Assembly (NCBI GenBank): GCA_003221075.1
Contig: QHUF01000116.1
Coordinates: 1 to 9,631, forward strand
Direction: 5' to 3'
Origin: Gemmatimonadota bacterium
Lineage (GTDB): Bacteria; Gemmatimonadota; Gemmatimonadetes; Gemmatimonadales; GWC2-71-9
DNA: 9,631 nt
Shown piece by piece: positions 1 through 6,692 of the stretch. Made by a program: the position numbers and the translations under genes. The notes beneath the pieces were generated by a model that saw only the letters and a list, made by a program, of their open reading frames with translations, was not told the DNA's origin and ran no database searches. The stretch's first letter is position 1; every line of letters starts with the position of its first letter.

Positions 1-1427
1 TGGTTGAGCGCGGTGACCGCGTCTCCCAGCTCGTTGAGCTCGATCGACGCTTCGGCGTAGTTCAGCAGCACCTCGGCGTAACGGAAGAAGATCCACGGCA
101 CCTGTTGCTTGGTGAACTGGGCGTTGATCGAGGGATCGATGAACTTCCGCAGGTAGTAGCCGGAGTAGGCGCCGTTCCAGTTCTCGACCGGGCTGTCGCG
201 GGTGTCGAGGCCGGCCACGACACTCCCACCGGTGAGCGTGAGCGCGCGGAACGTCTGGATGGTGCCGACGGGATCGAGGTTCTTCACGTCGTCGGGGCGC
301 GTCCTCCAGGGCGCGCCGTCGTAGGCGATCGAGGCATAGAATCGAGGATCGCGGTTGGCGTAGGGGGCCATCGCCTCCGCCGGGTTGCTCCAATCGAACT
401 TCGAGCCGTCGGCCATCCGGTAATCGTCGACCAGATTCTGGATCGGCGTGTTGCCGCCCCAGGTGTGAAAGCCGTTGGGGCCGTTGTGCAGGCCGGGATT
501 GTAGCCGTCGTCGCGGGTGGACAAGAAGAACCGGCTAAAGATCACTTCTTCGCTCATCCGCTGCAGAAACAGGTCGCCGTAGTTCTGCGCCGCCTCCTGG
601 GGGCTCGCCGGGCTCGGCCGGAACAGGCCGTAGATCCCGAGATCCATCACCGCCTTGGCGGCGTTCTTGGCGGCACGCCAGAGCGCCACCCGATCCTGCG
701 GTGTCGTGTAGCCGGTGAACGCGCTGTCGCTCGGGTTCAGATTGTACAGGTCGCTGGCTGCGTACAGCAGCACGCGCGCTTTGAGCGCGAGCGCCGCCCC
801 CTTCGTCGCCCGGCCGACGTCGGTCCCCGAGAAGGACAGGGGCAGCAACGCGGCTGCTGAGTCGGCATTGGCCACGATGAAGTCGACCGTCTCCTTGAAG
901 CTGTTGCGCGCGACCTTGTAGTCCTCGTTGAGGCCGTACACCTTGGTGATGAGCGGCACGCCGCCGTACATCCGCATCAGGTTGTGGTAGAAGTACGCGC
1001 GCAGGAAGAAGGCTTCTCCCTTCATGCGCCGCTTCAACGCGTCATCAAAGGCGGCGGCATCGATGTGGCTGAGGAAGATGTTGGTCTGCCGGATGCGCGA
1101 GTAGCTGGGCCCCCAGTTGAAGTGACTGTAGCGGCCGTCATCGAGCGCCCCCCGGGCGCTCGAGGTGATGAGCGATTGGAGGACCACTTCGGTGTTGTAG
1201 TTGTGGATGAAGTGCGTCTCGTCGGTCATCGACGCCAGCATGATCTCGTACAGCCCGTGCCCCAGGCCCCGGTAGGCGTCGCTCAGGAACGCCTGCGCCA
1301 GGTTCGGATCGGCGAACACGGCCTGATCCGGAAACTGGTCCTTCGGCGTGACGTCGAGGACCCCCTGGCAACTGGTCGCCCCCAGAAGGCCCAGACTTGC
1401 GATGGCGATACGGAACTCGCGGTTCAT
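1..1427 (-). CDS. SusD/RagB family glycan-binding outer-membrane lipoprotein (C-terminus cut by window edge)
   Basis: This is a surface lipoprotein that pairs with the SusC channel upstream of it and captures glycan or oligosaccharide ligands. I translated the minus strand from the ATG at 1427; the frame stays open to base 1, giving 475 residues. The N-terminus is a lipoprotein-type signal peptide with a candidate lipidated Cys20 (context GATSC, a loose lipobox). Family hallmarks are YSRIRQTNIFLSHID at 109-123, a helix around 136-161 containing GEAFFLRAYFYHNL followed by MYGGVPLI, a TPR-like helix at 205-224 (GRATKGAALALKARVLLYAA), and WIFFRYAEVLLNYAEAS near the visible end. Usual family length is about 500-600 residues, so roughly the last 50-100 are missing. 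A Shine-Dalgarno AGGAG overlaps the SusC stop codon, and the gap between the two genes is 13 nt, so the pair is probably co-translated. Fold and family are secure; the ligand cannot be read from sequence. Confidence 0.95.
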   Translation of the reverse strand, partial: MNREFRIAIASLGLLGATSCQGVLDVTPKDQFPDQAVFADPNLAQAFLSDAYRGLGHGLYEIMLASMTDETHFIHNYNTEVVLQSLITSSARGALDDGRYSHFNWGPSYSRIRQTNIFLSHIDAAAFDDALKRRMKGEAFFLRAYFYHNLMRMYGGVPLITKVYGLNEDYKVARNSFKETVDFIVANADSAAALLPLSFSGTDVGRATKGAALALKARVLLYAASDLYNLNPSDSAFTGYTTPQDRVALWRAAKNAAKAVMDLGIYGLFRPSPASPQEAAQNYGDLFLQRMSEEVIFSRFFLSTRDDGYNPGLHNGPNGFHTWGGNTPIQNLVDDYRMADGSKFDWSNPAEAMAPYANRDPRFYASIAYDGAPWRTRPDDVKNLDPVGTIQTFRALTLTGGSVVAGLDTRDSPVENWNGAYSGYYLRKFIDPSINAQFTKQQVPWIFFRYAEVLLNYAEASIELNELGDAVTALN

Positions 1428-1436
1428 GGCAGGTGG

Positions 1437-1442
1437 TCTCCT
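1437..1442 (-). promoter_or_regulatory. Ribosome binding site of the SusD gene, overlapping the SusC stop codon
   Basis: Read on the minus strand the bases are AGGAGA, 9 nt before the ATG at 1427. Their first two bases are the last two of the TAG that ends SusC. This placement supports ATG 1427 as the start and suggests that ribosomes finishing SusC reinitiate on SusD. Confidence 0.7.
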
Positions 1443-4400
1443 AGAACATTACGGACGCGCCGAAGTTGAACACGCGCTGCTGCGGGTAGTACTGACCGTT
1501 CGTGTCCCGCGTCTCGGGATCGACGACCTTGAACCGGTCTAGCAGCAGGAGATTGTATCCGTTGGCGTACACCCGGACATCGCGCAGGCCGAGGCGGCCG
1601 GCCAGGCGAGACGGGAAGTGGTATCCGACCTCGAGCGACTTGAGCCGGACGTAGCTCGCGTCCCGCAGGAAGTAGGTATTCGCGTTTGAGATCCAGTATT
1701 CGTCCTGCCGGTTGAACGCGCGTGGACCCGGGGCATTGGGATTCTGGGGCGTCCAGCGCTCGGCGGCGAACTCGGCGGTGTAGTTGCCGATGTCACCCGA
1801 TTCGGTCAGGAAGTACTGCACAGCATCGAACGCGCCCTGGAAGAAGACGGTGGCGTCGAACCGGCTGATCTGCGCGCCGAGTCTGAGGCCGAACGTGTAG
1901 GCGGGGTCGCCGGTCTGGTTGATCCGGATGCGGTCGCGGGCGTCGATTACGCCGTTGCCGTCGATGTCCGCAAAGACGATGTCTCCGGGGCGGGCGCCGG
2001 CCCAATGGGGCCGGCTGGCGACGTCGGCGGAGTCTCTGAAGATCCCGATCGCCTTGTACAACATGCCGGGGCAGGACGACACGGATACGCACATCGGCCT
2101 CCCCGTCGAGCGCTGCCACGGCGGCGCCCCCGGCGGCTCGTCCCAGTAGTTAACCCGGTTCCGCGTATGCCCGAAGTTGAACGTCACGTCGTAGGAGGCG
2201 TCCCCGCCGAGTTGCTCGCGCCAGGCGATGGAGCCGTCGTACCCCCAACTCGAAACTTCGCCGATGTTCTCGCGCGGCAGGGTCAGCCCGGTCGTCAGCG
2301 GCACCGAGGCGTTCCGGTTCCACAGAATGTTGTTCCGCCGCTCGTGGAAGTAGTCGACAACCAGGGAGAGCCGGTTCTGAAGCAGGGTGCCATCGAAGCC
2401 GACGTTGAGCTGCTTCGCGACCTCCCAGGTGATGTTCGGGTTGGGGGTGCGCGTCTGGAAAACGCTTTTCACTTCCGTGTTGCCGCCGAAGACGTACCCA
2501 TTCCCAAACCCGTAGGTGGCCAGGTACTGCCACTCAGGTATGCGGTCGTTCCCCGTCTGGCCCCACGATCCGCGGAGCTTGAGATCGTCGAACAGCGAGA
2601 TGTGGTCACGGAAGAACGGCTCATCGGAGATGCGCCACCCCACCGACACGGCCGGGAACAGGCCGAAGCGCTTGCTCTGCGGAAAGATGTACGAGCCGTC
2701 GACGCGGCCGACGAGCTCGAGCAGATACTTGTTTTTGAAGGCGTAGTTGAGGCGGCTGAAGTAGTTCAGGCGCGCCGCGACCCACTCCGTGCCGCTGCTG
2801 GTCTTCCCGAGATCGCCGCCAGCGAACAGCTCGTCGACCTGATTGGAGACGAAGTAGTCGCGGAACCCGCTGAGACTCGAACTGTCCACCGTCCGCCGCT
2901 CGATGCCGCCCATGAGGCCCATGCTGTGCGGGCCGAATTCGCGGCGATACTCGGCAAACAGGTTCAACAGGCTACTGGTGGACCGCAGGTCGTACTGGTT
3001 GAGTTGGGGCGTGTTGAAGCCGCGGGTGGCGGCCTGCAGCACGGGCGCGCCGTTCGCGTCGCGCGTCTGGTAGTCCCACGTGTACAGCGTCCACGGCGTC
3101 CGCCACGCCTTGTCCGCCCGCGAGCCGACATCGTAAGACGCGTTGGCATGGAGCGTCAGGCCGCTCACGGCGGGCACCTCCCAGTCCCCACCCAGGTTGC
3201 TCTGGAGATAGTAGCGGTCGTCTTTCTCGTAGCCCGTGGCCGGCGTCGCGATCACGGCTGGGTTGTCGCCGTATTCGATATCGGGACCCGGCTTGCCATT
3301 GGGCCAGTACGCCGGGAGGTTCGGCTTGCCGCGCATCAGCTCGCGGAAAATCGAGGCCGCGCTGCGGGTCGGGAAATTCCGGTTCTCGAGCCGCCCGGTG
3401 ATGTCGAAGCGCAGGCGCAAGTGATTCGAGACTTGACCGTCGATGTTGCTGCGGAAGTTGTACTGGTTGTACCGCGTCGCGCTGTTGCGGTAATAGCCGT
3501 CCTCCCTCTGACCCCCCAGCGAGAGATAGTAGCCGAGGCGGTCTGCGCTGCCCCGCAGCGCCACGTGCCCGACATTCTGCAGCGACATGGGCTTGATCAC
3601 CGCGCCGTACCAGTCGGTGTTGGGATACAGCCAGGGATCCGCGTGGTCGCGGTATTTCTGGATCACGTCCGCCGGATAGCGGGGCGCCTGATTGCGGTAC
3701 GCGTCGATCTCGTCGAGCATCGTCATGTACGTCGCCGCGTCCGCCATGCGGGGAAGGCGGGTGGGCTGGTTGAAGCCTTGGTTGAAGCTCGCCGTCAGAT
3801 CCGGCCTGTTGCCGCTCCCGCGCTTCGTCGTAATCAGGATGACGCCGTTGGCCGCCCGCGAACCGAAGATCGCGGCCATGGCATCTTTCAGGACGCTGAT
3901 GCTCTCGATGTCGCTCGGGTCGAGCCGCTCCAGGCCACCGACGCGGTCCGGCACGCCGTCGATCACAATGAGCGCGTTGTTGTCGTTCAGGGTGTGATTG
4001 CCGCGAACGCGGATCGTTGCGCCGTCGTATCCGGGCTCCCCACTGCGGTTGATCGTCACCACACCGGGCAGCCGGCCGGTGAACGTATTCGACAGGTTGA
4101 CCGCCGGCACGCTCTTCAGTTCCTGCCCTTCGACGGCGCTGACAGCGCCCGTCAGGGTCGCCTTGGACTGCTCGCCGTAGCCGATCGCCACGACCGCCTG
4201 CAGCTCGACGGCGTTCGTCGGCAAACGGAAGTCGGCGACGGCCTCCAGCCCGTCCTGAACCACGATCGTCGTATCGCGCGGCGCGTAGCCCAGCCGCCGG
4301 GCCCGCAGCCGGTAGGTCCCCGGCGGCACGGCGGCGATGGAGTACTGGCCCTCTGGTCCGGTGGTGGCGCCGAAGGGCGTCCCCACCACTATGACGACGA

Positions 4401-4875
4401 CGCCCGACAGTGGCCCGCTGGTGGAGGCGTCCGTCACCGTCCCCCGGATCGATCCCGTCTCACCGACCAGCGATCGCGGCACGAGCGCGACCTGATTGCC
4501 GCCGGAGAACAGCACGTCCACGTCGGTCTCCACGAGCAACTCGGCCAAGGCTCCTGCCACGGAGATATCTGCCGCGCGCAGGCGCACCGGCCGTCCCAGC
4601 GGTACGAGGGCCTTGCTGTAGAGCAGGTGCAGCCCTGCCTTGCTCGAAACCGCCCGCAGCGCCTCCTCCAGCGTCACTCCCTCCAGGTCGAGCGAGATCC
4701 GCTGACTCAGGACCGGCGAGCGAGCGACATCAACCGGCACCCGCCGGGCGGCGCGAGTGGCCAGGAGAAACCGGGGACCAAGGGCAGGGACGCCGTCATC
4801 GGACTCTTGGGCGCGCAGTGCGCACGGAGCGGTCGCGACGGCGAGGAGCGAAAGCAGCGACAGCAAACGAAGCAT
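1441..4875 (-). CDS. SusC/RagA family TonB-dependent outer-membrane transporter with N-terminal STN signalling domain
   Basis: This 1144-residue protein is the TonB-dependent channel of a Sus-type uptake system. Domains in order: signal peptide (about 1-22, ending LRA-QE); STN (secretin/TonB N-terminal) domain at about 57-133, including LEEALRAVSSKAGLHLLYSK; carboxypeptidase-regulatory-like beta-sandwich at about 140-217 (IRGTVTDA, then PPGTYRLRARRLGYAPRDT); the SusC linker ELQAVVAIGYGEQ at 224-236; plug at about 237-355 with ALIVIDGVPD, DIESISVLKDAMAAIFGSR and ANGVILITTKRG; then the beta-barrel to a terminal Phe. A DxDGNGxID calcium-loop-like motif sits at 970-978, as is common in SusC proteins. 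The start is ATG 4875, preceded at 8 nt by AAGGAGA. The gene lies 18 nt after the FecR gene and 13 nt before SusD. The STN domain marks it as a signal-transducing receptor, working with the upstream sigma/FecR pair. Substrate unknown, perhaps an alpha-galactoside judging by the divergent GH27 gene. Confidence 0.97.
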   Translation of the reverse strand: MLRLLSLLSLLAVATAPCALRAQESDDGVPALGPRFLLATRAARRVPVDVARSPVLSQRISLDLEGVTLEEALRAVSSKAGLHLLYSKALVPLGRPVRLRAADISVAGALAELLVETDVDVLFSGGNQVALVPRSLVGETGSIRGTVTDASTSGPLSGVVVIVVGTPFGATTGPEGQYSIAAVPPGTYRLRARRLGYAPRDTTIVVQDGLEAVADFRLPTNAVELQAVVAIGYGEQSKATLTGAVSAVEGQELKSVPAVNLSNTFTGRLPGVVTINRSGEPGYDGATIRVRGNHTLNDNNALIVIDGVPDRVGGLERLDPSDIESISVLKDAMAAIFGSRAANGVILITTKRGSGNRPDLTASFNQGFNQPTRLPRMADAATYMTMLDEIDAYRNQAPRYPADVIQKYRDHADPWLYPNTDWYGAVIKPMSLQNVGHVALRGSADRLGYYLSLGGQREDGYYRNSATRYNQYNFRSNIDGQVSNHLRLRFDITGRLENRNFPTRSAASIFRELMRGKPNLPAYWPNGKPGPDIEYGDNPAVIATPATGYEKDDRYYLQSNLGGDWEVPAVSGLTLHANASYDVGSRADKAWRTPWTLYTWDYQTRDANGAPVLQAATRGFNTPQLNQYDLRSTSSLLNLFAEYRREFGPHSMGLMGGIERRTVDSSSLSGFRDYFVSNQVDELFAGGDLGKTSSGTEWVAARLNYFSRLNYAFKNKYLLELVGRVDGSYIFPQSKRFGLFPAVSVGWRISDEPFFRDHISLFDDLKLRGSWGQTGNDRIPEWQYLATYGFGNGYVFGGNTEVKSVFQTRTPNPNITWEVAKQLNVGFDGTLLQNRLSLVVDYFHERRNNILWNRNASVPLTTGLTLPRENIGEVSSWGYDGSIAWREQLGGDASYDVTFNFGHTRNRVNYWDEPPGAPPWQRSTGRPMCVSVSSCPGMLYKAIGIFRDSADVASRPHWAGARPGDIVFADIDGNGVIDARDRIRINQTGDPAYTFGLRLGAQISRFDATVFFQGAFDAVQYFLTESGDIGNYTAEFAAERWTPQNPNAPGPRAFNRQDEYWISNANTYFLRDASYVRLKSLEVGYHFPSRLAGRLGLRDVRVYANGYNLLLLDRFKVVDPETRDTNGQYYPQQRVFNFGASVMF

Positions 4876-4893
4876 GGGCCGAGTCTCCTTGGA

Positions 4894-5904
4894 TTACGGC
4901 GCCGGCCGCCGGTGATACAGCAGGATGGTCGAGTTTCGCCGGACGACGCGGACGTTCAATGCAGCGCTGATGAGATCGAGGACTTTGTCGAGCGGCTCAC
5001 CGTGCAGCGACGCGGTGAGCGGATAGTCGCCGAGCGCGGAATCGCCCAACTGGAGATCGGTGTCATACCAGCGCCCGAGCTGGGCAAGCGCATCGCGCAA
5101 CGGCGTGTTGCGGAACACCAGGCGGTCCCTGCGCCAGCCCAACCAGGCCGCCGTGTCCACGCCGCGCTCAATGCGCAGCCGGCCGCCACGGTCCAGCCGG
5201 CCGAGGTCTGCGGTGCCGAGCACCAGACCGCTCAGATCCACGGAGCCTTCGACGACGACCACTTCGACCTGACTCGCACCGGGATAGGCACTCACGCCGA
5301 ACTTCGTCCCCCGATCCCGCGTGATGGCGTTGGCTGCGTAGACCGTGAACGGCTTCTTGGGGTCGGGGGCGACTTCGAAATACGCCTCGCCCTCGAGATA
5401 CACGTCCCGCTCCTTGCCGCCATAGGCCGGAGCGTACCGGATCGCGCTCGCCACGCCGAGGTCGACTCGCGTGCCGTCGGGGAGTCGCAGCGTCGCGTGC
5501 TGCCCACGCCTGGTCGCGATCTCGCGAACGGGGGCGACGGCCGCTCGTCGGTTGCGATGCACCAGGACGCCCGTCAGCATCGAGCAAACCACGAGGATCA
5601 CTGCAGCGACTCGCCACACCACCCAAGTCCGCAGACGAGCCTCACCCGCTGTCCCCCTCTCCATTCTGGAGAGGGGGAACGCGTGGTCCGGTCCGATGCG
5701 GCGCCGCAACGCGCGCCACGCGCCGTCGACGTCCCAGACGACGCTCACGCGCCGCACCAGCTCCCACACGCGTACCAAGGCGTTCACCAGCTCGGCACGC
5801 GCCGGGTGTTGCGCCAACCAGCGGCGCACCTCGGCCGCCTCGTCCGGTGTGCATCGTCCCGCGACGTAGCGGGCAATACGAGGTCCGTCGCGCTCCTCGT
5901 TCAC
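4894..5904 (-). CDS. FecR family anti-sigma factor (inner-membrane signal relay)
   Basis: This 336-residue protein should hold the adjacent ECF sigma factor in check in the cytoplasm and receive the signal from the SusC STN domain in the periplasm. The cytoplasmic N-terminal anti-sigma part is at about 1-70 (IARYVAGRCTPDEAAEVRRWL). One transmembrane helix lies at about 94-116. The FecR domain covers about 126-225, with TLRLPDGTRVDLGVASAIRY, VYLEGEAYFEVAPDPKKPFTV and TKFGVSAY. A C-terminal STN-like (DUF4974-type) domain at about 260-331 includes FRNTPLRDALAQLGRWYDTDL and LDKVLDLISAALNV. The start is a GTG at 5904 with a strong GGAGGAG in front. Oddity: residues 76-85 (FPLSRMERGT) are encoded by a perfect 12-bp inverted repeat that looks like an inserted repetitive element, lying between the anti-sigma part and the membrane helix. 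The gene is 45 nt after the sigma gene and 18 nt before SusC. Family call is secure; partner assignment rests on gene order. Confidence 0.93.
   Translation of the reverse strand: MNEERDGPRIARYVAGRCTPDEAAEVRRWLAQHPARAELVNALVRVWELVRRVSVVWDVDGAWRALRRRIGPDHAFPLSRMERGTAGEARLRTWVVWRVAAVILVVCSMLTGVLVHRNRRAAVAPVREIATRRGQHATLRLPDGTRVDLGVASAIRYAPAYGGKERDVYLEGEAYFEVAPDPKKPFTVYAANAITRDRGTKFGVSAYPGASQVEVVVVEGSVDLSGLVLGTADLGRLDRGGRLRIERGVDTAAWLGWRRDRLVFRNTPLRDALAQLGRWYDTDLQLGDSALGDYPLTASLHGEPLDKVLDLISAALNVRVVRRNSTILLYHRRPAP
5640..5678. repeat. REP-like palindromic element inside the fecR-like coding sequence
   Basis: The arms TCCCCCTCTCCA (5652-5663) and TGGAGAGGGGGA (5667-5678) are perfect 12-bp reverse complements around a 3-nt loop TTC. 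The left flank CCTCACCCGCTG (5640-5651) resembles the body that, from memory, accompanies this type of dispersed intergenic palindrome in many bacteria (CCTCACCCCC...CCCTCTCC). The core is 27 nt, a multiple of three, and reads through in frame as part of the FecR protein. Only one copy is visible here, so its repeated nature is inference. Confidence 0.6.
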
Positions 5905-5909
5905 ACAGT

Positions 5910-5916
5910 CTCCTCC
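5910..5916 (-). promoter_or_regulatory. Ribosome binding site fixing the GTG start of the fecR-like gene
   Basis: On the minus strand the bases are GGAGGAG, 5 nt before the GTG at 5904 (7 nt if the core GGAGG is counted). No in-frame ATG lies nearby that would give a better start, so the GTG is preferred. Confidence 0.7.
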
Positions 5917-5949
5917 CTTCTGTGAGAACGCGGGCGACGGGGCGAACCT

Positions 5950-6513
5950 TTACTGGAGGTAAGGGGCGAGCTTCGCGCGGAGCGTCTTGAGCGCGCGCCA
6001 CATCTGCTGTTCGACGGTATTCACCGAGATGCACAGCATCCGCGCGATTTCGGCGTTGGAGAGACTCCGGTAGCGGCTGAGGGTAAAAATGAGACGGCAC
6101 CGCTCGGGAAGCTCGGCCACGGCGTGCTCGAGCGCGTCACGCACCTCGTGCTCACGGAGCGGCTCGTCCGCGCCGGCCGGCGCTGCACGCGCCACAGAGG
6201 ACCGACTCTTCGCCCAGGCGGCCGCGACCCGTTCCCGGCGCAGATGGCCCACCGCCCGGTTGCGAGCAGCGGTATACAGGTAGGACGCAGCGAGGGTTCC
6301 GGCGGGTGTTAGGGCGCGCTCCCAAAGGCGGAGGAACAAGTCCTGCACTAACTCCTGGGCTACAGCGCGCGAGCGCACATAGCCGTACACATAATCGCAC
6401 AGCGGCGAATAGTGTGTGCGGAAGAGGGCTTCGAACGCGGCGATGTCGTGGCGGTGGACGCCGACGTCGCCGCTCGGAGCGGGGCAGCTTACAGACGGCA
6501 TGCTGTCCGCCAT
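5950..6513 (-). CDS. ECF-type RNA polymerase sigma-70 factor
   Basis: This 187-residue sigma factor has the two-domain ECF architecture. Region 2 spans about 26-95, with FEALFRTHYSPLCDYVYGYV and the core-binding helix AQELVQDLFLRLWE at 52-65. Region 4 spans about 126-183, with LPERCRLIFTLSRYRSLSNAEI and the helix-turn-helix ending in CISVNTVEQQMWRALKTLR. A linker rich in Ala, Arg and Ser separates them. The start ATG 6513 has AGGGGA 8 nt upstream; an internal ATG at codon 5 has no comparable site. The gene is first in the minus-strand series sigma, FecR, SusC, SusD. It most resembles the FecI-like sigma factors that direct transcription of TonB-receptor operons when released by FecR. It probably targets its own operon, but no promoter sequence can be confirmed. 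Confidence 0.95.
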   Translation of the reverse strand: MADSMPSVSCPAPSGDVGVHRHDIAAFEALFRTHYSPLCDYVYGYVRSRAVAQELVQDLFLRLWERALTPAGTLAASYLYTAARNRAVGHLRRERVAAAWAKSRSSVARAAPAGADEPLREHEVRDALEHAVAELPERCRLIFTLSRYRSLSNAEIARMLCISVNTVEQQMWRALKTLRAKLAPYLQ

Positions 6514-6617
6514 CGCGTCGGTCCCCTGGACGGAACGAAGCGTACTTCAAGTTTGACGCCAGATCCGGAGATTCCGTGACGCGACCGGGACAAGGGGTTA
6601 GCTACGGTCGGTGGCCA

Positions 6618-6639
6618 GCTGTGGCATTCGCACCACAGC
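6618..6639. promoter_or_regulatory. Inverted repeat, possible operator upstream of the alpha-galactosidase
   Basis: The arms are GCTGTGG (6618-6624) and CCACAGC (6633-6639), exact reverse complements separated by 8 nt. The centre is 65 nt before the GTG start of the GH27 gene. Size and spacing suit a dimeric regulator, but a 7-bp repeat in GC-rich DNA can arise by chance, and no regulator gene is adjacent other than the sigma/FecR pair. Confidence 0.3.
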
Positions 6640-6678
6640 AGCCACGCTGCGTCAGCGCATCACCAAGGCACTTTCAAA

Positions 6679-6684
6679 AGGAGG
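6679..6684 (+). promoter_or_regulatory. Ribosome binding site fixing the GTG start of the alpha-galactosidase
   Basis: A perfect AGGAGG, within a longer AAAAGGAGGG (6676-6685), lies 8 nt before GTG 6693. The protein that follows begins directly with a signal peptide. This outweighs the longer open frame reaching back to 6306, which would run antisense through the sigma gene. Confidence 0.85.
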
Positions 6685-6692
6685 GCCGTCCT

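Larger units (their letters stand above)
6514..6692. promoter_or_regulatory. Divergent intergenic region between the sigma operon and the alpha-galactosidase
   Basis: This 179-bp stretch separates the starts of two divergent transcription units, so it must hold promoters for both unless one is read from elsewhere. I see no convincing -35/-10 pair on either strand and no Bacteroidota-type TAnnTTTG box. It contains one clear inverted repeat (6618-6639) and a shorter CGCTG-CGT-CAGCG palindrome (6645-6657). Open frames running through it lack protein-family features and are not treated as genes. Confidence 0.6.

Noticed and set aside
105..860. Plus-strand open frame of 251 codons opposite the SusD gene
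   Set aside because: The minus strand gives an unmistakable SusD protein. The plus-strand translation has low complexity and no family signature.
2005..5925. A very long plus-strand open frame (1306 codons) antisense to SusC and FecR
   Set aside because: It is rich in Arg, Val, Ala and Pro with no recognisable domain, and it lies opposite two well-supported genes. Long antisense frames are expected in GC-rich coding DNA because codon bias removes stops.
6576..6604. GTGACG-N17-TAGCTA as a promoter for the alpha-galactosidase
   Set aside because: The -10 part matches the consensus at only two of six positions, which is not better than chance.
6306..6692. Possible 129-residue N-terminal extension of the alpha-galactosidase
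   Set aside because: It would run antisense through the sigma gene and through the divergent promoter region and would bury the signal peptide. The AGGAGG site before GTG 6693 gives a normal secreted GH27 protein.
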